Source: Azospirillum sp. TSA2s (GTDB lineage: Bacteria; Pseudomonadota; Alphaproteobacteria; Azospirillales; Azospirillaceae). Taken from it: a stretch of 64,000 nt of DNA. The notes beneath the pieces are model-generated. The model ran no database searches. It worked only from the letters and a program-made list of their open reading frames with translations, and had not been told where the DNA came from. This document shows, one piece after another, positions 1-7,788 of this stretch. The first letter of the stretch is position 1, and every line of letters begins with the position of its first letter. Where the stretch lies: assembly GCF_004923315.1 (NCBI RefSeq), contig NZ_CP039650.1, positions 620,001-684,000 on the forward strand. Reading direction: 5' to 3'. The position numbers and the translations under genes are program-made.

Positions 1-1
1 G

Positions 2-259
2 GGCGAGGAGCTGAAACGCCTCGTCACCGTCAAGCCGCTGAACCTGCTGGAACATTGGCCGATGTCCGGCCCCTTCGACGCGATCTTTTGCCGCAACGTG
101 CTGATCTATTTCGACCGCCGCGGCCGGATGCAGGTGATAGAAAACTTCGCCCGGATGCTCCGCCCCGGCGGGTATCTGTTCCTCGGCCATTCGGAGAGCC
201 TGTATGGCGTGTCGAACCTGTTCCGGCAGGCCGGTCCGACGATCTACCGGAGGGACTGA
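2..259 (+). CDS. cheR: CheR chemotaxis methyltransferase, C-terminal part
   Basis: This is the 3' end of cheR; the gene enters the window already open in the frame beginning at base 2. CheR transfers methyl groups from S-adenosylmethionine to glutamates of chemoreceptors. The visible 85 codons carry the end of the SAM-dependent methyltransferase fold, including FCRNVLIYFD and the RPGGYLFLGHSES stretch typical of the CheR C-terminus. The stop lies 3 bases before cheD, so the genes are very likely one operon (cheR-cheD-cheB). The N-terminal helical domain is outside the window and cannot be judged. Confidence 0.93.
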   Translation, partial: GEELKRLVTVKPLNLLEHWPMSGPFDAIFCRNVLIYFDRRGRMQVIENFARMLRPGGYLFLGHSESLYGVSNLFRQAGPTIYRRD

Positions 260-262
260 GCG

Positions 263-925
263 ATGAGCGCCGTCCCCCTTCCCCGATCCGGATCCAACCG
301 GTCCGCGACGCACCGGCGCCTCGGCAGCGGGCGCTACTTCAACCAGGAATTCAAGGTCGACACCGTCAAGATCGCGCTGGGCCAGCAGGCGGTCAGCGAC
401 CGGCCCGACCTGATGATCGCGACGACGCTGGGGTCCTGCGTGGCGGCCTGCATTCACGACCCGGTGCGCCGCATCGGCGGCATGAACCATTTCATGCTGC
501 CCGACCTGCCGGAGATCGAGCTGGAGGGGGCCGGCGTCGCCGCGCGCTACGGCTCGGTGGCGATGGAGCGGCTGATCAACGCGCTGCTGGCGGCGGGCGC
601 CGAACGCCGGCGCCTGCAGGTCAAGCTGTTCGGCGGTGGCCGGGTCATCGAGTCGAGCTACGACATCGGCGGGCTGAACAGCCGTTTCGCCCTGGATTAC
701 GTGCGGGCGGAGGGGCTGACGCTGGCAGGCCAGGACCTGGGCGGCGGCTCCGCCCGGCGGCTGCATTACTTCCCCCACAGCGGCCGGGCGCTGCGGCGCC
801 TGCTGCGGCCGGAGGCGGCGGCCGACACCGTCACCCGCGAACGGCGCTTCATCACCCACCTGAGCCAGAGCCCCGAGGAAGGCGAGGTCGAACTGTTCGC
901 GCCCGCCGATCCGGGAGGGAGCTGA
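263..925 (+). CDS. cheD: CheD chemoreceptor glutamine deamidase
   Basis: CheD hydrolyses specific receptor glutamines to glutamates, setting receptor sensitivity alongside CheR and CheB. The 220-residue protein has the catalytic Cys in GSCV (C59) and the His in GGMNHFMLP (H76), both key residues of the CheD fold. A long N-terminal tail of about 35 residues precedes the core, and a C-terminal tail of about 50 residues follows it (the family core is about 160 residues). The ATG start sits 3 bases after cheR, and the stop is 3 bases before cheB, which fits translational coupling. Confidence 0.94.
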   Translation: MSAVPLPRSGSNRSATHRRLGSGRYFNQEFKVDTVKIALGQQAVSDRPDLMIATTLGSCVAACIHDPVRRIGGMNHFMLPDLPEIELEGAGVAARYGSVAMERLINALLAAGAERRRLQVKLFGGGRVIESSYDIGGLNSRFALDYVRAEGLTLAGQDLGGGSARRLHYFPHSGRALRRLLRPEAAADTVTRERRFITHLSQSPEEGEVELFAPADPGGS

Positions 926-928
926 CCG

Positions 929-1990
929 ATGCCCAGACCGATCCGTGTCGTCATCGTCGACGACAGCGCCCTGATGCGCGAAATGCTGAAGGATATCCTG
1001 AGCCGGGAGGCGGGGATGGAGGTCGCCGGCGTCGCCCGCGACCCCTTCGAAGCGCGCGAGGTCATCAAGGCCACCAACCCCGACGTCATCACCCTGGACG
1101 TCGAGATGCCGAAGATGGACGGCCTGTCCTTCCTGGAGAAGATCATGACCCTGCGGCCGACGCCGGTCATCATGGTCTCCTCCCTGACCCGCGAAGGCTC
1201 CGACGCCGCCATCCGCGCGCTGGAGCTGGGGGCGGTGGACTGCGTCGCCAAGCCCGGCGGCTCCGACGGGCACGGGTTCGAGGCGACGGCGATGGAGCTG
1301 GTCTCCAAGATCCGTGTCGCCGCCACCGCGCGCCTGACCATGCGCCGCCCGGCCGCCGTGCATGGCGTGCTGCCGACGCCGCGCCGCGCCGGGTCGGGGA
1401 AACGGCTGATCGCCATCGGCGCCTCGACCGGCGGGGTGGAGCGCATCCGCGACGTGCTGGCCGCCATGCCGGCCGATTGCCCGCCCATCGTCATCACCCA
1501 GCATATGGGGCCGAGCTACGTGCCCAGCTTCGCGGCCCGGCTCGACCGGCTGTCGGCGCCCACCGTCCGGGTGGCCGTCCATGGCGACCGGCCGGCCCAA
1601 GGGCTGGTGCTGATCGCCCCCGGAGACCGCCATCTCGCCATCGTCCGCGACGCCACCGGCTTCGTCTGCCACATCCAGGACACGCCTGCGGTCAGCGGCC
1701 ACCGCCCGTCGGTCGACGTGCTGTTCGCCTCGGTCGCCAAGGCGGCCGGCGGCAATGCGGTCGGCGTCATCCTGTCCGGCATGGGCCGCGACGGCGCCAT
1801 CGGCATGAAGGCGATGCATGAGGCCGGCGCCTTCACCATCGGCGAGCAGGAATCGAGCTGCGTCGTCTATGGCATGCCGCGGGCCGCCAAGGAGGCCGGC
1901 GCGGTCGCCGTCGAACTGCCGCTTACCCAAATCCCCGCCGAAATGCTGCGCGCCTTCGACGCCGTCGGCGAGCGCCCCCGTACCGCCTGA
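929..1990 (+). CDS. cheB: CheB protein-glutamate methylesterase/response regulator
   Basis: CheB removes methyl groups from receptor glutamates when its receiver domain is phosphorylated by CheA. The receiver (about residues 1-125) has the acidic pair D11-D12, phospho-acceptor D57 in TLDVEMP and K108. A linker leads to the CheB esterase domain (about 158-348) with the triad S166 (IGASTGG), H192 (ITQHMGP) and D288 (LSGMGRDG). The length of 353 residues is normal. The start is 3 bases after cheD. It completes the adaptation set cheR-cheD-cheB; CheA and CheW must be encoded outside the window. Confidence 0.96.
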   Translation: MPRPIRVVIVDDSALMREMLKDILSREAGMEVAGVARDPFEAREVIKATNPDVITLDVEMPKMDGLSFLEKIMTLRPTPVIMVSSLTREGSDAAIRALELGAVDCVAKPGGSDGHGFEATAMELVSKIRVAATARLTMRRPAAVHGVLPTPRRAGSGKRLIAIGASTGGVERIRDVLAAMPADCPPIVITQHMGPSYVPSFAARLDRLSAPTVRVAVHGDRPAQGLVLIAPGDRHLAIVRDATGFVCHIQDTPAVSGHRPSVDVLFASVAKAAGGNAVGVILSGMGRDGAIGMKAMHEAGAFTIGEQESSCVVYGMPRAAKEAGAVAVELPLTQIPAEMLRAFDAVGERPRTA

Positions 1991-2046
1991 TCCGACCGGG
2001 CATCCGGGCAGAGTATTCCCGGGCAGAGTTTCTAAGGAGCACCAGT

Positions 2047-3183
2047 ATGTTTACCCCCGCTTCCCCCGATGCCGTGCCCGCGACGCCGGACAATTTCCAG
2101 GACGGAGCCCAAGGCGGAAACGCCAAGGTCGCGGTCACTGCGGAGCTGCTGTCGACATGGCTCGGTTTCGCCGATGTGCAGCGCCGCACGCTGGACGTGG
2201 TGCAGGGCGAGCTGACGCGGACCTCGAACCATGTGGAGACCTCCACCCTCGACCTGTCGGACCGCTTCCGCGAGCTGGCCCAGAAGGCGCTGGAACAGTC
2301 GGAACGGGTGGCCCAGATCGTCGCCATGGCCGGGTCGGTCGACATCGACGGCGAACGGGTGCCGCTCGACACCCTGGTCGTCGGCATGCAGGACGTCATC
2401 ACCGACATGGTGACCAACATCGTCACCCTGTCGCGTCACGCCATGAGCATGGTCTATCTGCTGGACGATGTGCAGAAGGACGTGGCCGAGCTGGAGAAGT
2501 CGATCGGCGACATCGACGGCATCAACCGCCAGACCAACTTCCTGGCGCTGAACGCCACCATCGAGGCCAGCCGCGCCGGCGAGGCCGGGCGCACCTTCGC
2601 CGTGGTGGCGCAGGAGGTGCGCCACCTCTCCCGCTCCACCGGCGAGCTGGCCGAGCGCATGCGCAGCAAGGTCACCGCCGTGGTGAAGGGCGTCCGCAAC
2701 GGCCACGACATCCTGCGCCAGATCGCCAACACCGACATGTCGCCGCAGATGCTGGCCAAGGAGCGCGTCGACAAGACGATGGACAGCCTGGTGGCGCAGA
2801 CCAACCATTTCCAGTCGGTGCTGGAAACCGCCGCATCGGTGTCGTCCGACATGTCCGCCACCATCGCCCATGTCATCACCGGCATGCAGTTCCAGGACCT
2901 GACCAAGCAGCGGATCGAGGCGATCAACGACAGCCTCGCCATCATGGGCGCCGGGCTGGGAGAGCTGGAAACCCAAATCCGCGCCCAGGTTCCCGCCGGC
3001 ATCGGCGCGCGGGAGCCGGAGGAATGGCTGAACCAGCTGATGGGTCGATTCACGCTGAGCGAGATGCGCGAGCGCTTCGTCCGCAAGCTGCTGCTGGAAG
3101 GCACCGCGCTGGACGAAAACGGCGTGCTCGACCTCAATGCCGCAGGGGGAAGCGGCTCGGGCGGTGATATTGAACTCTTCTAG
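2047..3183 (+). CDS. soluble methyl-accepting chemotaxis-type receptor
   Basis: This 378-residue protein has no membrane segment or signal peptide, so it is cytoplasmic. The MCP signalling hairpin is clear at residues 157-195 (NRQTNFLALNATIEASRAGEA, cut short here as the tip motif), followed by FAVVAQEVRHLS. The N-terminal 140 residues are mostly helical with no recognised sensor domain. The C-terminal third contains HVITGMQFQDLTKQR, a segment often seen in soluble MCP-like proteins of chemosensory clusters. It lies 56 bases after cheB and 53 bases before the STAS gene on the same strand, so it probably serves the same array. The ligand is unknown. Confidence 0.85.
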   Translation: MFTPASPDAVPATPDNFQDGAQGGNAKVAVTAELLSTWLGFADVQRRTLDVVQGELTRTSNHVETSTLDLSDRFRELAQKALEQSERVAQIVAMAGSVDIDGERVPLDTLVVGMQDVITDMVTNIVTLSRHAMSMVYLLDDVQKDVAELEKSIGDIDGINRQTNFLALNATIEASRAGEAGRTFAVVAQEVRHLSRSTGELAERMRSKVTAVVKGVRNGHDILRQIANTDMSPQMLAKERVDKTMDSLVAQTNHFQSVLETAASVSSDMSATIAHVITGMQFQDLTKQRIEAINDSLAIMGAGLGELETQIRAQVPAGIGAREPEEWLNQLMGRFTLSEMRERFVRKLLLEGTALDENGVLDLNAAGGSGSGGDIELF

Positions 3184-3236
3184 CGCGGTGCGCCCGCCGC
3201 CTGTACAGTGAACCACTTTTCCGGAAAGACGGGCCT

Positions 3237-3542
3237 ATGGATTACGGCATAGAAGTGCGCGACCAGGAGGCGGTCGTCCGCCTGCGCGGCCGGCTGACCT
3301 TCAACGATCATGCAAAGTTGCGGACCCTGATCGGCGAAATGGGGCAGAACAAGCTCAAGCGCCAGGTGCTCGACCTGTCGTCGCTGGAGTTCGTCGATTC
3401 CGCCGGCATCGGCATGCTGCTGATCGCGCGGGAGGAAATGGACCGCGCCGCCAAGCAATTCGTCCTGCGGGGGGCCGCCGGCCAAGTGAAGCGGGTGCTG
3501 ACCGTGGCGCAGATCGCCAAGATCGTTGCGATGGAGGACTGA
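3237..3542 (+). CDS. STAS-domain anti-sigma-factor antagonist-like protein
   Basis: A 101-residue single STAS domain of the SpoIIAA/RsbV type. Such proteins are switched off by serine phosphorylation from a GHKL kinase and switched on by a PP2C phosphatase. The likely phosphorylated Ser is S55 in LEFVDSAGIGML, exactly where the family places it. The gene is followed 5 bases later by a HATPase gene and then by two receiver-PP2C genes, giving a complete partner-switching set. The purine-rich GGAAAG about 10 bases before the ATG can serve as ribosome binding site. The downstream target (sigma factor, anti-sigma or other) is not visible. Confidence 0.88.
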   Translation: MDYGIEVRDQEAVVRLRGRLTFNDHAKLRTLIGEMGQNKLKRQVLDLSSLEFVDSAGIGMLLIAREEMDRAAKQFVLRGAAGQVKRVLTVAQIAKIVAMED

Positions 3543-3547
3543 TCCCG

Positions 3548-4360
3548 GTGAGCAACGGGACGGCCCAGAGCATGGCCCAGAGCGCGGCCGACAGCGCGGC
3601 CCGGGGCACGACCGGGACGGTCGGATGCCGCACCCGCTTCGCCGGCCTCGCGGCTCCGGGGATGCCGGCCGAACGGCTTGCCCGGTTGGCTCAGGCTCTG
3701 GGTCTGGCCCCGGTTGCGGAGCCCGCCGGGCCGGCGGCGCTGGCTGTCCTGCTGACCGGAGCGGACCCCGGCGCCGACGAGCTGTGGCTTCCCCCGGTCG
3801 CCGCCTGGATCGAACCGCCGGACGGCAGCGATGCCGCCGGGCTGGTCCCGCTGCTCGCCGAAGCGGCGGGCAACGACCTCTACCTCAACCTGACCACCGC
3901 GACCGCCCATGACCTCCAACTCGGCGGGCGGCTGCTGGCCGCGCTGAACGCGCGCCATCGGCTGGACGGGGACCGCCGCGACGATCTGGAGCTGGCCCTG
4001 CACGAGGCGGTCAGCAACGCGCTGGTCCATGGCAACCTGGGCGTCGCCGGCATGAAGGAGCTGAGCGCGCAGGAACTGGAACGCTTTTCCCGCGACCTGG
4101 GCGATCGTCTGGCCGACCCGACCCTGGCCGCCCGCCGCATCGTCATCGCGTTGCGGATCGATCCTGCGGAAGATGGGCTGGCAGAAGATGGCCGGGCGCT
4201 GGCGACGGTGGAGGTCACCGACGAAGGCGAAGGCTTCACCCCCGGCCCGCGCACCAGTTCCGGCGCCTCCGGCCGCGGCCTCGACCTGATCGGCAACATC
4301 GCCGAAGAGCTGGAGATCGCAAATGGCGGCCGCAGCATCCGCCTGAGGTTCCGGCTGTGA
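3548..4360 (+). CDS. SpoIIAB/RsbW-like HATPase (serine kinase) with extra N-terminal domain
   Basis: The C-terminal half (about residues 135-270) is a GHKL ATPase domain. ELALHEAVSNALVHGN is the N-box with the Mg-binding Asn, VTDEGEGF is the D-box, and GRGLDLIGN is the glycine lid. This matches the small anti-sigma serine kinases that phosphorylate STAS proteins. An additional N-terminal region of about 130 residues, rich in Ala/Pro/Gly, has the hydrophobic pattern of a receiver-like fold but lacks the acidic pocket, so its role is unknown. The start is a GTG 5 bases after the STAS stop. The gene ends in a GTGA overlap with the next gene, so the pair is translationally coupled. Confidence 0.83.
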   Translation: MSNGTAQSMAQSAADSAARGTTGTVGCRTRFAGLAAPGMPAERLARLAQALGLAPVAEPAGPAALAVLLTGADPGADELWLPPVAAWIEPPDGSDAAGLVPLLAEAAGNDLYLNLTTATAHDLQLGGRLLAALNARHRLDGDRRDDLELALHEAVSNALVHGNLGVAGMKELSAQELERFSRDLGDRLADPTLAARRIVIALRIDPAEDGLAEDGRALATVEVTDEGEGFTPGPRTSSGASGRGLDLIGNIAEELEIANGGRSIRLRFRL

Positions 4361-5619
4361 CCGCGGTGGGATGGCATAGCCCCGGCTGCACGGCCGTGTC
4401 GGCGCCGCCGGACGGGCTTGCCAATCCGCAGCGACCGGACGGCCGCGCCTGCGAATACCAGGACCCCGACTGCACCATCCTCGATTGCCCGATCCTGGTG
4501 GTGGACGACACCGCCTTCAACCGCACCCTGATCGGCGCCTTCCTTGCCGAGGCCGGCTTCCGCAGGGTCTCCTTCGCCGCAAGCGGGCTGGAGGCCCTGG
4601 CGATGATCGAGGCCGCCCTCCCCGACCTGCTGATCCTCGACATCATGATGCCGGGAATGGACGGGTTCGAGGTCTGCCGCCGCCTGCGCGCCATGCCGGA
4701 GACCGCCGACCTGCCGATCCTGGTGCAGACCGCGCTGTCGTCCGGCGAGGACCGCAACCGCGCCTTCGCTGCCGGCACCACCGATCTGGTGTCGAAGCCG
4801 CTGGAGCGCACCGAGTTGCTGGCCCGCGTGCGCATCCATCTGGAAGACCGGGTGCTGATCCGCCGTCTGCAGGCCTATCGGGCGCGGGTGGAGGCGGAGC
4901 TGGCCATCGCCCGGTCGATGCACGAGCACCTGCTGCCGACCCCGGCGCAATGCGACGCGGTGGCCGCCGCCGCCGGCTGTCGCCTGCGGGCCCACAGCGC
5001 GATCTCCCCCCATCTCGGCGGCGACCTGTGGGGGCTCCTGCCGCTCGGCGGAGGGCGCTTCGGCGTCTATCTGCTGAATGTCGCCGGCCGCGGGGTTTCG
5101 GCGGCGCTGAACGCCTTCCGCCTGCATGCCCTTCTGCAGGAGCTTGGACCCGTTCACGGCCAGGATGCCGCCGGCCTGCTGACTGCGCTGAACGACCGCG
5201 CCGCCGGGCTTCTGGCAGCGGGGGAAAAGGCGACCATGACCTATGGGGTGGTGGACGGCAAGGCCGGCCGCTTCATCCACGCCTCGGCCGACGGCGCCCC
5301 GCCGATGATCCTGGATGGTGACGGCGGGCCGCATTTCGGCTTGGCCACCGGCCTGCCGATCGGCATCGCCCCCGGCACCCGCTATCGCAGCGAAATGATG
5401 GAACTGCCGCGCGGCGGCGTGCTGGCGCTCTACTCCGTCGCTGTGCTGGAAGCGCTGGACGCCGGCGGGACCGGAATCGGGCTTGGCTGGATGATCGCCC
5501 GCGCGGTGGCGGAAGGCGAGGGTTTCGACGCGGTGGTCCGTTCGCTGGGCTTTGCCCTGGGCCGGGCCAGCGGCGACGACCACACCTTGCTGTGGATCGA
5601 GCGGGAGTCGACGCCATGA
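4357..5619 (+). CDS. receiver-PP2C (SpoIIE/RsbU-like) protein, probable pseudophosphatase
   Basis: A 420-residue response regulator. The receiver (about 44-165) has VVDD, phospho-Asp D95 in LILDIMMP and the Lys in SKPLE. A coiled linker leads to a SpoIIE-type PP2C domain (about 205-415). PP2C enzymes of this family dephosphorylate STAS proteins using Asp-bound Mn/Mg. Here GGD (D223) and the terminal GDDH remain, but the usual D-x-S/A-G-H-G motif is NVAGRG (N241, R245) and the Y-S/T-D-G motif is YSVAV. The neighbouring paralogue keeps both. Loss of these metal ligands suggests a regulatory rather than catalytic role. The GTG start overlaps the previous stop. Confidence 0.85.
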   Translation: MTAVGWHSPGCTAVSAPPDGLANPQRPDGRACEYQDPDCTILDCPILVVDDTAFNRTLIGAFLAEAGFRRVSFAASGLEALAMIEAALPDLLILDIMMPGMDGFEVCRRLRAMPETADLPILVQTALSSGEDRNRAFAAGTTDLVSKPLERTELLARVRIHLEDRVLIRRLQAYRARVEAELAIARSMHEHLLPTPAQCDAVAAAAGCRLRAHSAISPHLGGDLWGLLPLGGGRFGVYLLNVAGRGVSAALNAFRLHALLQELGPVHGQDAAGLLTALNDRAAGLLAAGEKATMTYGVVDGKAGRFIHASADGAPPMILDGDGGPHFGLATGLPIGIAPGTRYRSEMMELPRGGVLALYSVAVLEALDAGGTGIGLGWMIARAVAEGEGFDAVVRSLGFALGRASGDDHTLLWIERESTP

Positions 5620-6833
5620 CCGGTTCGCCGCCACCCGGCCTGCTGCCGGTCGAGACGCGCGATGCCTTCGACGGGCTGGCCGGCGCCCGTGTGCTGGTCG
5701 TCGACGACAACCGCATCAACCGCCATCTGCTGCTGGCATTGCTGGAGCGCGGCGGCATCACCCTGATCGAGCAGGCGGAGGACGGGCATGATGCCCTGGT
5801 CCGGATCGAGCGGTTCAAGCCCGACCTCGTGCTGCTCGACCTGATGATGCCGCAGATGGACGGGTTCGAGATGTGCCGGCGCCTGCGCGCCGATCCGCGC
5901 TGGAAATCGCTGCCGGTCCTGGTGCAGTCCAGCCTGAACCGGGCGGAGGATCGCGCCCGCGCCTTCGCCGCCGGGGCGACCGACTATGTCACCAAGCCGA
6001 TCAACGCGGTGGAACTGCTGGCCCGCGTCCGCATTCATCTGCGCAAGCGCACCATGCTGCGCGACCTGCAGCAGTATCACGGCCGCACGGAAGCCGAGCT
6101 GGAACTGGCCCGTGCCATGCAGGCCCGGATGCTGCCCGGCCCCGACCGCCTGGCGGAGCTGGAGGCGGCGACCGGCATCGCCATCCACACCCATTTCGCC
6201 CCCTCGTCCGAACTGGGCGGCGATTTCTGGGGAATCAATCGGCTGCCGGACGGCCGGGTGGCCATCTATCTGGTCGACTTCTCCGGCCATGGCGTCGGGG
6301 CGGCGCTGAACACCTTCCGGCTGGACGCCATCTGTCGCCAGATCGGCAGCACGGAACTGAGCCCGGCGGAGTTCCTGGCCGCCGTCAACCGCCGGCTGTG
6401 CGGGCTGCTGCCCTGCGGCCAGTTCGCGACGATGCTGACCGGCGTGATCGACCCGGCGGCCGGCCTGTTCCACTATGCCTCGGCCGGATCGACGGCGCCG
6501 ATGATGTGGCATCCGGGCGATGAGGCGCCGCGGCTGGGCGACGGCAGCGGCCTGCCGCTCGGCCTGCTGGCGTCGGCCAGCTACGACAGCCGCCTGATGC
6601 CGATGCCGCCCGGCGCCCGCCTGTTCCTCTATTCCGACGCCGCCATCGAGATCCCGATCGGCGGTGAGCACAGCCACGAGGTTCTGGACGAATACGGTCT
6701 CGCCACCCTGTTCGCCCGCCGTCTGCAGGAGCCGGACGACGCCACCCTGCTGTCCGGCTTGCTCGGCGACCTGAAGGCGACCGGCCCCATCGACGACGAC
6801 CTGACGGCGCTGCTGCTGACGCGGCGGAAATAA
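5616..6833 (+). CDS. receiver-PP2C phosphatase (SpoIIE/RsbU-like)
   Basis: A 405-residue paralogue of the preceding gene: a receiver (about 25-140; D30-D31, phospho-Asp D75 in LLDLMMP, Lys in TKPIN), then a helical linker, then a PP2C domain. The catalytic motifs are intact: SELGGDFWG, the D in LVDFSGHGVGAAL, FLYSDA and the terminal DDDLTAL. It is therefore the likely active phosphatase that resets the STAS protein when the receiver is phosphorylated. I chose the ATG at 5616, which overlaps the upstream stop as ATGA; an in-frame GTG at 5592 would add 8 residues. It is the last gene of the operon and is followed by a strong terminator. Confidence 0.88.
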   Translation: MTGSPPPGLLPVETRDAFDGLAGARVLVVDDNRINRHLLLALLERGGITLIEQAEDGHDALVRIERFKPDLVLLDLMMPQMDGFEMCRRLRADPRWKSLPVLVQSSLNRAEDRARAFAAGATDYVTKPINAVELLARVRIHLRKRTMLRDLQQYHGRTEAELELARAMQARMLPGPDRLAELEAATGIAIHTHFAPSSELGGDFWGINRLPDGRVAIYLVDFSGHGVGAALNTFRLDAICRQIGSTELSPAEFLAAVNRRLCGLLPCGQFATMLTGVIDPAAGLFHYASAGSTAPMMWHPGDEAPRLGDGSGLPLGLLASASYDSRLMPMPPGARLFLYSDAAIEIPIGGEHSHEVLDEYGLATLFARRLQEPDDATLLSGLLGDLKATGPIDDDLTALLLTRRK

Positions 6834-6882
6834 CACCGCGTGCGGGAGGGACCGCATTGGCGAGCTACCGGCCGAAAAGCAA

Positions 6883-6910
6883 AAAGGCCGCTCCCGAGGG
6901 AGCGGCCTTT
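6883..6910. terminator. bidirectional Rho-independent terminator
   Basis: A perfect 13-bp inverted repeat with arms AAAGGCCGCTCCC and GGGAGCGGCCTTT and a two-base loop. It has A residues on the left and T residues on the right, so it can stop transcription from both the partner-switch operon (+) and rpsD (-), which converge here. Confidence 0.9.
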
Positions 6911-6933
6911 CGCGTTCGGCGGGAGCCGACCGA

Positions 6934-7548
6934 TCAGCGCGAGTAGAACTCGATGACCAGGTTCGGTTCCATCTGGACCGGGTACGGAACGTCGGCCAGC
7001 AGCGGGGCGCGGACGAAGCGGCCCTTCAGCGCGCTGCTGTCGACTTCCAGGTAATCGGGGATGTCACGCTCGCCGGAAGCGGAGGCTTCCAGGATCAGCG
7101 CCATCTGCTTGGACTTGGCGCGCACCTCGACGGTGTCGTTGTCCTTGATGCGGGCCGACGCGATGTTCAGGCGGCGGCCGTTGACCAGGATGTGGCCGTG
7201 GTTGATCAGCTGGCGCGCGGCGAACGGGGTCGGCGCGAACTTCATGCGGTAGACCACCGCGTCCAGACGACGCTCCAGCAGGCCGACCAGGTTCTCGCCG
7301 GTGTCGCCCTTGCGGCGGACGGCCTCGGCATAGATGCGGCGGAACTGCTTCTCGCCGATGTTGCCGTAGTAGCCCTTCAGCTTCTGCTTGGCCATCAGCT
7401 GCAGACCGTAGTCCGACGGCTTCTTGCGGCGCTGGCCATGCTGGCCCGGGCCATACTCGCGCTTGTTCAGCGGGCTCTTGGCACGGCCCCACAGGTTGAC
7501 GCCAAGGCGGCGGTCGATCTTGTACTTGGACTCTTGACGCTTGCTCAT
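6934..7548 (-). CDS. rpsD: 30S ribosomal protein S4
   Basis: S4 is a primary 16S rRNA-binding protein of the small ribosomal subunit and helps control translational fidelity. The 204-residue product starts MSKRQESKYKIDRRLG and carries the S4 RNA-binding domain (about 93-155: LERRLDAVVYRMKFAPTPFA, INHGHILVNG). The usual length and the C-terminal IEFYSR fit the family. It is a single-gene unit here, ending at the shared terminator. A hairpin lies about 50 bases upstream of the ATG in the leader (7595-7623). Confidence 0.98.
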   Translation of the reverse strand: MSKRQESKYKIDRRLGVNLWGRAKSPLNKREYGPGQHGQRRKKPSDYGLQLMAKQKLKGYYGNIGEKQFRRIYAEAVRRKGDTGENLVGLLERRLDAVVYRMKFAPTPFAARQLINHGHILVNGRRLNIASARIKDNDTVEVRAKSKQMALILEASASGERDIPDYLEVDSSALKGRFVRAPLLADVPYPVQMEPNLVIEFYSR

Positions 7549-7594
7549 AACTCTCAGGCCTCGTTGGACACGAGTTGATGTTGTCCCGGTAGTT

Positions 7595-7623
7595 CCGTCC
7601 GCCTTGTTACAGGCGGCGGACGG
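7595..7623 (-). promoter_or_regulatory. hairpin in the rpsD leader
   Basis: A perfect 9-bp stem (CCGTCCGCC at 7595-7603 with GGCGGACGG at 7615-7623) and an 11-base loop sit about 47 bases upstream of the rpsD start. S4 is autoregulatory in several bacteria through leader RNA structures, so this may be a control element. The link is inference; no run of T follows on the minus strand. The rest of the 7549-7788 gap shows nothing else I can name. Confidence 0.35.
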
Positions 7624-7788
7624 GGCGTCAAAGATTGCGCGCGCCCGCTTTCCCAGGAGGTGAAGGCGCGCACAATACCCATTGGCGGGCCGGAGTCAAG
7701 CCTGACGGCATATCCGGAACTTCTTGCGCACGCCCCTTCTTTGCGCTCCCCTTCCCGGCACAAGATTCGGCAGGCAGGAATAGGCGCG

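Noticed and set aside
3880..5634. A 584-codon minus-strand frame opposite the HATPase and first PP2C gene
   Set aside because: It is a shadow without motifs; the plus-strand genes have clear GHKL and receiver motifs and coupled starts.
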